From: Allobosea sp. Root381
GTDB taxonomy: Bacteria > Pseudomonadota > Alphaproteobacteria > Rhizobiales > Beijerinckiaceae
Reading direction: 5' to 3'
NCBI RefSeq assembly: GCF_001429395.1
Contig: NZ_LMJT01000001.1
Coordinates: forward strand, 276,740 to 340,739
Length of the DNA: 64,000 nucleotides
In this document: piece after piece, positions 47,827 through 55,829 of the stretch
How positions within the stretch are numbered: position 1 is the stretch's first letter
How the letters are laid out: each line of letters opens with the position of its first letter
Translations under genes and position numbers: made by a program
Notes under the pieces: model-generated
What the model saw: only the letters and a program-made list of their open reading frames with translations
What the model was told of the DNA's origin: nothing
Databases searched by the model: none

Positions 47827-48588
47827 ATGTGCGGTCGCTACGCCATCACCCTGCCACCCGAGGCGATGCGGAAGGTCTTCGCCTATCGCGAGCAGCCGAA
47901 TTTTCCGCCGCGCTACAACATCGCGCCGACGCAGCCGGTGCCGGTGGTGCGGCTGCACGAGGGTGCGCGCCAGTTCATCCTGATGCGCTGGGGCTTCATC
48001 CCCGGCTGGGTCAAGGACCCCAAGGACTTCCCGCTCGTCGTCAACATCCGGAGCGAGAGCGCCGCGACGAAGCCCTCCTTCCGCGCCGCGCTCACAAGGC
48101 GGCGCTGCCTGATGCCGGCGGATGCCTTCTATGAATGGCATCGCCTCGGCAAGGGCCGGCAGGCCGAGAGCCGCGCCTATCTGTTCCGACGGCCCGACCA
48201 GGCGCCATTCGCCCTGGCTGCGCTGTGGGAGACCTGGCATTCGCCGGACGGCTCGGAGATCGACACCGTCGCGCCGCTGACCGGTACGGCCAACGGGCTG
48301 ATGGCTGCGATCCACGACCGCTGCCCGGTCATCATCGCGCCCCGGGACTTTGACGACTGGCTCGATCCCGTGGCGGATGCCCGCGCTGCGGAGAGCCTGC
48401 TCAGGCCGCCTCCGGACGATCTGCTGGAGATGGTCCGGATCGGCAACGCTGTGAACAAGGTGGCGAATGACGGGCCGGAATTGCAGGAGCCCTTCGATGC
48501 AACCCGTGTCGAAGCTGCCAAGGAGGCATCGAAGCCCCCTGCCCGCACACCCCGCCCGAAGGACGATGCCCAAGGCAGCCTATTCTGA
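47827..48588 (+). CDS. SRAP protein (YedK/HMCES family), abasic-site crosslinker
   Basis: A 253-residue protein that covalently traps abasic sites in single-stranded DNA through the N-terminal cysteine. Active-site residues are present: Cys2 (MCGRY), Asn31 (RYNIAPTQ), Glu103 (AFYEWH) and His163 (AAIHDRCPVI). The His motif has Cys where HDRMP is usual. A Pro-rich, charged tail follows residue 225 and the protein ends DDAQGSLF. QGSLF resembles the sliding-clamp-binding pentapeptide. I see no alphaproteobacterial LexA box (GTTC-N7-GTTC) upstream. Confidence 0.95.
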   Translation: MCGRYAITLPPEAMRKVFAYREQPNFPPRYNIAPTQPVPVVRLHEGARQFILMRWGFIPGWVKDPKDFPLVVNIRSESAATKPSFRAALTRRRCLMPADAFYEWHRLGKGRQAESRAYLFRRPDQAPFALAALWETWHSPDGSEIDTVAPLTGTANGLMAAIHDRCPVIIAPRDFDDWLDPVADARAAESLLRPPPDDLLEMVRIGNAVNKVANDGPELQEPFDATRVEAAKEASKPPARTPRPKDDAQGSLF

Positions 48589-48683
48589 GGCGTTCTTCGA
48601 TCAGACCGAGTTGATCCGTTGCCGTTATTGCGAGCGTAAGCGTTCGAACAAGACGAACCGATCCCGGCACGAACTGTTGGAAC

Positions 48684-50096
48684 TCAGATCTGCAGCACCG
48701 CCCCCGGGTTCAGGATGCCCTGCGGGTCGAGCGTCGTCTTCAGCGTCTTCATCAGGTCGAGCTCGACGGCGTCCTTCACGCCGGGCAGCAGGTCGCGCTT
48801 GAGGCGGCCGATGCCGTGCTCGGCCGAGATCGAGCCGTGCAGCTCGCTGACAATGGCGTGGACCGCCTCGTTCATCGCGCTCCAGCCGGCGAGGAAGGCC
48901 GCCTTGTCGGCGCCGATCGGCTGGCTGACGTTGAAGTGGATGTTGCCGTCGCCCATGTGGCCGAAGGGTAGCGCCCGGCAACCCGGCACCATCGCCTCGA
49001 CCGCAGCCGTGGCCCGCGTCAGGAACTCCGGCACCGCATGCAGCGGCACCGAGACGTCGTGCTTGATCGAGCCGCCCTCATAGGTCTGCACCTCGGAGAG
49101 CATCTCGCGCAGCTTCCAGAAATCGGCGCGCTGGGTCAGCGATCCGGCGAGCGCGGCATCGGTGACGAGCCCCTGCTCCATGGCATCGCCGAGGAAGGCC
49201 GCGACCGCCTCGTCGAGCCCGGTCGCGGACTGGGCCGAGACCTCCATCAGCACATACCAGGGCGAGGGTCCCGACAGCGGATCGCGCGTGCCTGATGCAT
49301 GGCGAAGGACGAAGTCGAGGCCGATGCGCGGCATGATCTCGAAGGTGGTCAGCGTGCCGCCGGCACCCGCCTTGGCAGCGTTGAGCAGGGCCAGCGCCTC
49401 ATCCGGGCCCGGCACGGCGAGGAAAGCCGTGGCGCGCGCCGCCGGCAGCGGAAACAGCTTCAGCACCGCGGCCGTGATGATGCCGAGCGTTCCTTCCGAG
49501 CCGATGAAGAGGTTCTTGAGGTCGTAGCCGGTGTTGTCCTTGCGCAGCTGGCGCAGGCCGTTCCAGATCCGCCCGTCGGCGAGCACCACCTCGAGACCCA
49601 TGCAGAGCTCGCGGGCATTGCCATAGGCGAGCACCGCGGTGCCGCCGGCATTGGTCGCAAGGTTCCCGCCGATGGTGCAGGAGCCTTCCGAGGCGAGCGA
49701 GAGCGGGAACAGTCGCCCGGCTGCCTCGGCCGCGGCTTGCGCCTTCTGCAGCGACAGCCCGGCCTCGACGGTCATCGTGTCGCTCTGCGCATCGACGGCG
49801 CGGACTTTGTCCATGCGCTGGAGCGAGAGAATGATCTCGCGGCCCTCGGCGGTCGGGATCTGGCCGCCGACGAGGCCGGTATTGCCGCCCTGCGGCACCA
49901 GCCGCGTGCCGGTGCGGGCGGCGAGCTTCACCAGTTCGGAGACCTCGGCCGTCGAACCCGGGCGCACCACCGCCTGGGCCTTGCCGCGGAACAGGTCCCG
50001 CCACTCCTTCAGATAGGGCACCATCGCGTCGGCGTCGGTGACGATGTTTCTGGGCCCGACGATCGCGGCCATGTCGTCGAGGATGGATGCGCTCAA
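48684..50096 (-). CDS. FAD-linked oxidoreductase, D-2-hydroxyacid dehydrogenase type
   Basis: A 470-residue enzyme of the VAO/PCMH family, like GlcD, D-lactate dehydrogenase and D-2-hydroxyglutarate dehydrogenase. The FAD-binding motif is LVPQGGNTGLVGGQIPTAEG and CTIGGNLATNAGGTAVLAYG; the metal-binding C-terminal motif is PFGHMGDGNIHFNV and SAEHGIGRLKRDL. The start is probably TTG at 50096, because GGAGG is five bases before it; the frame is open to 50111. It stands alone here, not with glcE/glcF. The exact hydroxy acid is unknown. It follows the RNA methyltransferase by 15 bases on the same strand. Confidence 0.9.
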   Translation of the reverse strand: MSASILDDMAAIVGPRNIVTDADAMVPYLKEWRDLFRGKAQAVVRPGSTAEVSELVKLAARTGTRLVPQGGNTGLVGGQIPTAEGREIILSLQRMDKVRAVDAQSDTMTVEAGLSLQKAQAAAEAAGRLFPLSLASEGSCTIGGNLATNAGGTAVLAYGNARELCMGLEVVLADGRIWNGLRQLRKDNTGYDLKNLFIGSEGTLGIITAAVLKLFPLPAARATAFLAVPGPDEALALLNAAKAGAGGTLTTFEIMPRIGLDFVLRHASGTRDPLSGPSPWYVLMEVSAQSATGLDEAVAAFLGDAMEQGLVTDAALAGSLTQRADFWKLREMLSEVQTYEGGSIKHDVSVPLHAVPEFLTRATAAVEAMVPGCRALPFGHMGDGNIHFNVSQPIGADKAAFLAGWSAMNEAVHAIVSELHGSISAEHGIGRLKRDLLPGVKDAVELDLMKTLKTTLDPQGILNPGAVLQI

Positions 50097-50111
50097 GGAA
50101 GCCTCCGGCAA

Positions 50112-51362
50112 TCACTTCTTGCGCCGGCGGAAGACGCCGACGAGTTCGATATGGGCGGAATAGCGGAACTGATCGACCGGCGTCACGCCTTCCAGCGCAT
50201 AACCGCCTGCGATCAGGATCGCGGCGTCGCGGGCAAAGGTCGCCGCGTCGCAGGAGACATAGATCACCGTGCCGGTCTTTGCCGCCGCCAGCCGCTTCGC
50301 CTGGGCCTCCGCGCCGGCGCGCGGCGGATCGAGCACAACCGCATCGAAGCCATTGAGTTCGTGCTCCAGCAGCGGACGCCGGAACAGGTCGCGGACCTCG
50401 CTTGCGATGGGTTTGAGGCCCTGCGTCGCCGCGGCCGCCCGCGTCAACGCCAGCACCGCCGCCTTGTCGCTCTCGACCGCAAGCACCTGGGCGCGCTCGG
50501 CGAGGCGGAAGGAGATCGGGCCGCAGCCGGCGAAGAGATCGGCGACGCGCTTCGCCTTGATCGGCAGCGCTGCCAGCACCAGCGCCGCGATCGCATCCTC
50601 GCCGGCGGTGGTCGCCTGCAGGAAGCCGCCGGGCGCGGGGCCGACCATCGCCTTGCCCATGCGCTGCTGCGGCGGGCGGCGCTCGACGACGATGTCGCCA
50701 TGCATCGAGAGCCGCGCGAGATCGAGCCGCTCCGCCGCCTCGGTCAGCGACAGGCGGAGCTTGTCGCCGGCCGGGCCGTGGCCGCGGATGTCGATGTCGA
50801 GCCCGGCCTCGGAGGCCGTGACCTGCAGGTCGAGCGGCTTGTTCGAGCCGCCGAGCCGGTTGGCGATCAGCTGGGCCGCGGCCGGCGCGCGCGCGAGCCC
50901 CGGCGCCAGCACCGGGCAGGCGGGGATCGCGATGAGATCATGGCTGCGCGCGACCATGAAGCCGACGAGCATGCCGGGCCCCTCGCGCCTGGCGTGAAAG
51001 GTGACGCGGCGACGCCCGGCGCCATGGCCGTCGACGATCTCGGCGACCGGTGCCGTGACGCCCGCGCGCGACAGCGCCGTCTCGACCTGCCGGCGCTTCC
51101 ATTCGCGGTAGAGGCCGGGCGCCATGTGTTGGGCCGCGCAGCCGCCGCAGCGGGTGAAGAGCGGGCAGATCGCGGCGATGCGCGAATCGGCGGGGGTGAT
51201 GATCTCGACCAGCTGGCCGCGCTCGCCATCGCGCACCACGCGGACGGTTTCGCCGGGCAGCGCATAAGGCACGAAGACGTCCCCGGTCTCGCTCGGCGCG
51301 ATGCCGTCGCCGCGCTGGCCGAGCCGGGCCACGACAAGGATCTCATTCATGGCGAGGGTCAT
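50112..51362 (-). CDS. Class I SAM-dependent RNA methyltransferase (RlmD/TrmA type)
   Basis: A 416-residue m5U methyltransferase of the RumA/TrmA group. It has an N-terminal TRAM-like domain (MNEILVVARLGQRGDGIAPS) and 4Fe-4S cysteines (CPLFTRCGGCAAQHM) with a fourth Cys in IPACPVLAPG. The SAM motif is VADLFAGCGPISFRLAERAQ and the catalytic motif is VLDPPRAGAEAQ and VIYVSCDAATF (nucleophilic Cys). The site of methylation is not certain (23S rRNA U1939 for RlmD-like, or another). It is divergent from cysK. Confidence 0.92.
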   Translation of the reverse strand: MTLAMNEILVVARLGQRGDGIAPSETGDVFVPYALPGETVRVVRDGERGQLVEIITPADSRIAAICPLFTRCGGCAAQHMAPGLYREWKRRQVETALSRAGVTAPVAEIVDGHGAGRRRVTFHARREGPGMLVGFMVARSHDLIAIPACPVLAPGLARAPAAAQLIANRLGGSNKPLDLQVTASEAGLDIDIRGHGPAGDKLRLSLTEAAERLDLARLSMHGDIVVERRPPQQRMGKAMVGPAPGGFLQATTAGEDAIAALVLAALPIKAKRVADLFAGCGPISFRLAERAQVLAVESDKAAVLALTRAAAATQGLKPIASEVRDLFRRPLLEHELNGFDAVVLDPPRAGAEAQAKRLAAAKTGTVIYVSCDAATFARDAAILIAGGYALEGVTPVDQFRYSAHIELVGVFRRRKK

Positions 51363-51493
51363 CGTGGTGAAATCTTCTCCGTCAGGGCCACCGCGAACCG
51401 CGCCGCTTCCAACCTTGCGAGAGGTGGCGCGCCGGTGATGACCTGCTTGCGGCTTTCGCCTATCAGGTTGGGAGCAAACAGGGAAATCGAGGC

Positions 51494-52540
51494 ATGAGCA
51501 TGCGCGACGGCGTCATCGAAGCAATCGGCAACACGCCCCTGATCAAGCTGAAGCGTGCCTCGCAAGCGACGGGCTGCACCATCCTCGGCAAGGCCGAATT
51601 CATGAACCCCGGCCAGTCGGTCAAGGACCGCGCCGCGCTCGCCATCATCCGGGACGCCGAGAAGCGCGGGCTGCTGCGGCCAGGCGGAGTCATCGTCGAG
51701 GGCACGGCCGGCAATACCGGCATCGGCATAGCGCTGGTCGGCAATGCGCTGGGCTACCGTTCGGTGATCGTGATCCCCGAGACGCAGAGCCAGGAAAAGA
51801 AGGACATGCTGCGGCTCGCCGGCGCGACGCTGGTCGAGGTTCCAGCGGTCGGCTACGTCAACCCGAACAACTATGTGAAGGTCTCGGGCCGCCTCGCCGA
51901 GGAACTGGCGAAGACGGAACCCAACGGCGCGATCTGGGCCAACCAGTTCGACAACGTCGCCAACCGCCAGGGCCATGTCGAGACCACCGGACCGGAGATC
52001 TGGCAGCAGACGGACGGCAAGGTCGACGGCTTCATCTGCGCGGTCGGCACCGGCGGCACGCTCGCCGGCGTCGGCATCGCGCTCAAGGGCTTCGACCCGA
52101 AGGTGCGGATCGGCCTCGCCGACCCGCTCGGCGCCGCGCTGCATTCCTATTACACCACCGGCGAGCTGAAGGCCGAGGGTTCCTCGATCACCGAGGGCAT
52201 CGGCCAGGGGCGCATCACGGCCAATCTGGTGGATGCGCCGATCGACGTCTCCTTCCAGATTCCGGACGAGGAGGCAGTTCCGCTGGTCTTCGAACTGCTG
52301 GAGCATGAGGGGCTGTGCCTCGGCGGCTCGTCCGGCATCAATGTCGCCGGCGCGATCCGTATGGCGAAGGAGATGGGGCCCGGCCACACCATCGTGACGA
52401 TCCTCTGCGACTACGGCACGCGCTATCAGTCGAAGCTGTTCAATCCCGAATTCCTGCGCTCCAAGAACCTGCCCGTACCCGGCTGGCTGGAGCGGGACGG
52501 CGCGGCGCTGAACAAGGTCGTGGCGCGGGTGATGGGCTGA
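51494..52540 (+). CDS. cysK: Cysteine synthase A
   Basis: A 348-residue PLP enzyme making cysteine from O-acetylserine and sulfide. The PLP-Lys region is AEFMNPGQSVKDRAALAIIR, the phosphate loop EGTAGNTGIGIALVGNALGY, and the C-terminal signature GLCLGGSSGINVAGAIRMAK. GAGG lies just before ATG 51494. Its length is slightly above the E. coli enzyme (323). The closely related O-acetyl-homoserine or CBS-type variants cannot be fully excluded. Confidence 0.93.
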   Translation: MSMRDGVIEAIGNTPLIKLKRASQATGCTILGKAEFMNPGQSVKDRAALAIIRDAEKRGLLRPGGVIVEGTAGNTGIGIALVGNALGYRSVIVIPETQSQEKKDMLRLAGATLVEVPAVGYVNPNNYVKVSGRLAEELAKTEPNGAIWANQFDNVANRQGHVETTGPEIWQQTDGKVDGFICAVGTGGTLAGVGIALKGFDPKVRIGLADPLGAALHSYYTTGELKAEGSSITEGIGQGRITANLVDAPIDVSFQIPDEEAVPLVFELLEHEGLCLGGSSGINVAGAIRMAKEMGPGHTIVTILCDYGTRYQSKLFNPEFLRSKNLPVPGWLERDGAALNKVVARVMG

Positions 52541-52588
52541 GCGACGGCGGCGCCGGGAACCGACACCCCTTCCCGGCATTGATCGGGC

Positions 52589-52981
52589 ATGATCGACCAT
52601 ACCGGCTTCGTCGTCACCGACCTGCAGAAGGCCCGTCGCTTCTACGACGCGGTCGCGGCTGCGCTGGGCCTCCAGACCGCCGATAACGGCCCGGAATCGT
52701 TCGTGTTCGGGAAGAGCGCGGAGGAGCGCATCCCCTATCTCTGGATCGGCATCAGCCGGCCGTCCTATTGGGCGCCGGGCTCACGCGCCGGGCTGAACCA
52801 GACGCATGTCGCCTTCGTCGCCAGGGACGAGGCGATGGTCGATGCCTTCCATGAAGCAGCGCTTTCGGCCGGCGGTCGCGACAATGGCCCGCCCGGGCCC
52901 CGCCAGGGCGCGGGCAATTATTACGGCGCCTTCGTCCTGGATCCCGACGGCAACAATATCGAGGCCTGCTTCAGGTGGTGA
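52589..52981 (+). CDS. VOC-family (glyoxalase-like) protein
   Basis: A 130-residue vicinal-oxygen-chelate fold protein with two beta-alpha-beta-beta-beta repeats. It starts MIDHTGFVVTDLQKARRFYD and ends YGAFVLDPDGNNIEACFRW, with candidate metal residues in HTGF, THVAF and the NNIEA Glu. The family covers glyoxalase, dioxygenases and resistance proteins; the function here is unknown. It sits 48 bases after cysK in the same direction. Confidence 0.9.
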   Translation: MIDHTGFVVTDLQKARRFYDAVAAALGLQTADNGPESFVFGKSAEERIPYLWIGISRPSYWAPGSRAGLNQTHVAFVARDEAMVDAFHEAALSAGGRDNGPPGPRQGAGNYYGAFVLDPDGNNIEACFRW

Positions 52982-52997
52982 TCACGACACGCGACGC

Positions 52998-54035
52998 TCA
53001 GAGCCACTTCTTCCAGCGGAAGAACAGGTAGGGCAGCACCGCGAAGAGGATCATCAGCCCGATCGCCAGCGGGTAACCCCACTGCCAGTCCAGTTCCGGC
53101 ATCGTCTTGAAGTTCATGCCGTAAATCGAGGCGATCAGCGTCGGCGGCATCAGCGCCACCGAGACGACCGAGAACAGCTTGATGATCTTGTTCTGCTCGA
53201 TCGAGACCAGGCCCAGCGTCGCATCGAGCATGAACTGCAGCTTGTTCGACAGGAAGGTGGCGTGCTCCTCGATGGCCTGCACGTCGCGCACCGCCGAGCG
53301 CCATTCGGCCGAAAAGCCGCTCTGCGCCTTCTTCGGCCGGGCATAGTTCGCCGAGAGGAAGAGCAGCACGCGCTCGATCGAGACCATGCTCTCGCGCACG
53401 TTCGAGATGATGTGCTCGTGCTGGCCGATGCGCTGGATCACGACCTGGTAGACGCCGCCATGCTCGACATCCTGCCCGCGGCCGGCGAAGACGCGGCGCG
53501 AGGCCATGTCGATCTTGTCGCCGACGCCGCGCAGCACTTCAGCGGCGCGGTCGACGATCGCCTCGATCAGCCCGTCGAGCACCGCTTCAGGCAGCAGCCC
53601 GCAACCGCCCGGCTTGGCTGCCCGGTTGAGGAAGATGTTGAAGGCGCCGGGTTCATCGTAGCGCACCGTCACCAGCGCCTTTTCGGTGAGGATGAAGGTG
53701 ACGTCGGCCAGCTTCGGCACGATGGTCTCGGACTGGCAGATGACCCGCGCCGTCAGGTAATGCGCGCCGTTCTCGGTGTAGATGATCTCGGAGGGCTCGA
53801 GGTCATGCATCTCCTCGCGGGTCGGAATCGAGACGCCGAGATGCCGCTCGACGCGCCGGTCCTCCTCCTGGCTCGGATTGAGCAGGTCGATCCAGATGGC
53901 ATCCGCCGGAAAGGGTTCGTCCGGCGGCAGCACGGTGTGGCGGAGCTTGTCGCGCGCATCGGGACAAATGCCGTGGATCGTCAGCATGGCGCGAATCTCG
54001 CTGTTCCGCGGATCGGAGGCGGCAGGAACGCTCAT
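52998..54035 (-). CDS. corA: CorA-type magnesium/cobalt transporter
   Basis: A 345-residue divalent-cation channel. Two C-terminal helices carry the signature YGMNF (GMN loop) followed by PELDWQWGYPLAIGLMILFA. The long N-terminal cytoplasmic part includes the helical stalk (EEHATFLSNKLQFMLDATLG). CorA imports Mg2+ and, less well, Co2+. The protein ends in a basic tail (FFRWKKWL). It may be constitutive; no riboswitch is evident. Confidence 0.95.
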   Translation of the reverse strand: MSVPAASDPRNSEIRAMLTIHGICPDARDKLRHTVLPPDEPFPADAIWIDLLNPSQEEDRRVERHLGVSIPTREEMHDLEPSEIIYTENGAHYLTARVICQSETIVPKLADVTFILTEKALVTVRYDEPGAFNIFLNRAAKPGGCGLLPEAVLDGLIEAIVDRAAEVLRGVGDKIDMASRRVFAGRGQDVEHGGVYQVVIQRIGQHEHIISNVRESMVSIERVLLFLSANYARPKKAQSGFSAEWRSAVRDVQAIEEHATFLSNKLQFMLDATLGLVSIEQNKIIKLFSVVSVALMPPTLIASIYGMNFKTMPELDWQWGYPLAIGLMILFAVLPYLFFRWKKWL

Positions 54036-54091
54036 CCCGCCGGCATGTCAAACCGATGAAACGCCCCTGCGTTCCGGCGCCGCCATGGCGA

Positions 54092-54940
54092 TCAGCGTGG
54101 GATGGTGTAGCACCCGGGCCGGCTACCGTCGGCATCGGTGAAGCCATAGGCGCGGGCGAGGTCTGCGACATGCAGCACCTGTCCGGCATGGCGCGCCACC
54201 GCGGCATCGGCGGCGAGCGCCGCCACCGCCCGCCCGGCATAGAGCGGCGTCTCGGTGGTCGCCTCCGCCAGCCCGGCATCGCGGACTCGCTCGGTCAGGA
54301 CATGACCGGGCGAGAGGCCGAGCGCGGTGACGCCGAAGGTTGAAAACTCGGCCGCCATCGCCAGCGTCAGCCGGTTCATCGCCGCCTTGGCGAGATCGTA
54401 GAAGACGTCGCCGAGATAGCCGCTAGCCGTATCGAAGGCGACCGTGACGAGCAACCCCTTGCGAGCCTGCACCATCGCCGGGGCGACGGCCCGTGCCAGC
54501 AACAGCTGCGCATAGACGCCGCTCTCGAAGCTTTCGCCCAGCCGCGCCGCGGGCCTGCGCCAGAACGGCGTGCCGTAGGCCGAGCCGTCCGGATAGCGCT
54601 CGCCGTCATAGCCCTCATTGCCGCCCCAGACGGCATCGACGACGCAATCGAGCCGGCCGAAGCGGCGCAGGCACCAGGCGACCAGCGCATCGACCTCGCG
54701 CTCGCTGGTATGGTCGCAGCGATAGGGATGGCCCTTTCCGCCCGCCGCCTCGACCTCGCGGGCCGTGTCCTCGAAGGTCTCGGCGCGCTGGTCGGTGCGG
54801 GGGCCGGCTTCGCTGGAGCGGCCGGTGACGACGACGGTCGCGCCCGCCTCGCCGAGCGCCCTGGCGATGCCGCGCCCCAGCCCGCGCGAGGCGCCCGCGA
54901 CGAGGCAGATATGGCCGGCGAGCGCGGGAGCGACGGTCAC
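54092..54940 (-). CDS. SDR-family oxidoreductase
   Basis: A 282-residue Rossmann-fold enzyme. The NAD(P) motif is LVAGASRGLGRGIARALGEA. YDLAK (catalytic Y-x3-K) is present. The usual Ser about 13 residues before this Tyr is not obvious: the stretch reads VTVAFDTASGYLGDVFY, with Ser only eight residues before. The 282-residue length with the insertion AVWGGNEGYDGERYPDGSAY is unlike the simplest members and resembles DHRS1-like proteins. The start is GTG at 54940. Substrate unknown. Confidence 0.85.
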   Translation of the reverse strand: MTVAPALAGHICLVAGASRGLGRGIARALGEAGATVVVTGRSSEAGPRTDQRAETFEDTAREVEAAGGKGHPYRCDHTSEREVDALVAWCLRRFGRLDCVVDAVWGGNEGYDGERYPDGSAYGTPFWRRPAARLGESFESGVYAQLLLARAVAPAMVQARKGLLVTVAFDTASGYLGDVFYDLAKAAMNRLTLAMAAEFSTFGVTALGLSPGHVLTERVRDAGLAEATTETPLYAGRAVAALAADAAVARHAGQVLHVADLARAYGFTDADGSRPGCYTIPR

Positions 54941-55017
54941 GATGAAGCTTTCGACGGAGCTGGCCAGGCGCGGCGCGCTTCCCTATAGACACCCTCCCCG
55001 CGCGAAGGAGCCCGACG

Positions 55018-55812
55018 ATGGACAGAACGCATGTCGCCGCCTGCTGGGAGGCCAATGCCGAGACTTGGACGCAACATGCGCGCGCCGGCTACGACCTCTA
55101 TCGCGACGCGCTGAACACGCCCGTCTTCCTGGCGAACCTGCCGCCGATCGCCGGTCTCCGAGGCCTCGACATCGGCTGCGGCGAGGGCGGCAACACCCGC
55201 AAGCTCGCCGAGCGCGGCGCGCGGATCACCGCCATCGACATCGCGCCGACCTTCATCCGCCATGGCCGCGAGGCGGAGGCACAGGCGCCGCTCGGCATCA
55301 CCTATCTGGAAAGCGACGGCACCGCCCTGCCCTTCGCCGACGAGAGCTTCGACTTCGCCACCGCCTTCATGTCGCTGATGGACATGCACCGGCAGGACCT
55401 CGGCATCGCGGAGGCGGCGCGCGTGCTCAAGCCCGGCGGCTTCCTGCAGTTCTCGATCCTGCATCCCTGCTTCGCCCCGCCGAACCGCAAGGTCCTCCGC
55501 GAGGGCGACGGCACCGTCACCGGGCTGCTCATCAGCGAATATTTCAGCGACCCGGCCGGCGCGGTCGAGGTCTGGCGCTTCGGCGCCGTGCCCGAGCACG
55601 AGAGGGCGGCGAGCGCGCCCTTCCGCGTGCCGGTCTTCCACAAGACGCTGAGCGAATGGGTCGCCTTCATCGTTGCGGCCGGGCTCGTGATCGAGCACAT
55701 GGCCGAGCCGCGGATCGATCCCGAGACCGCCGCGCGCGAGCCCTATCTGGCCGACACGCTGATGGCGCCGCTCTTCCTGCATATCCGCGCCCGCAAGCCG
55801 GCGGGTGCCTGA
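55018..55812 (+). CDS. Class I SAM-dependent methyltransferase
   Basis: A 264-residue methyltransferase. Motif I GLRGLDIGCGEGGNTRKLAE binds SAM and a Methyltransf_11 core follows (ALPFADESFDFATAFMSLMD, then AARVLKPGGFLQFSILHPCF). The length and the C-terminal half (VFHKTLSEWVAFIVAAGLVI) are those of small-molecule or ubiquinone-type methyltransferases, but the substrate is unknown. It starts at ATG 55018 with a GAAGGAG site. Confidence 0.88.
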   Translation: MDRTHVAACWEANAETWTQHARAGYDLYRDALNTPVFLANLPPIAGLRGLDIGCGEGGNTRKLAERGARITAIDIAPTFIRHGREAEAQAPLGITYLESDGTALPFADESFDFATAFMSLMDMHRQDLGIAEAARVLKPGGFLQFSILHPCFAPPNRKVLREGDGTVTGLLISEYFSDPAGAVEVWRFGAVPEHERAASAPFRVPVFHKTLSEWVAFIVAAGLVIEHMAEPRIDPETAAREPYLADTLMAPLFLHIRARKPAGA

Positions 55813-55829
55813 CCGGAGCGGCGCAGCAC

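Noticed and set aside
51363..51493. Riboswitch or leader upstream of cysK
   Set aside because: The 131-base gap has no recognisable SAM or other riboswitch fold that I can support; it is shared with a divergent gene.
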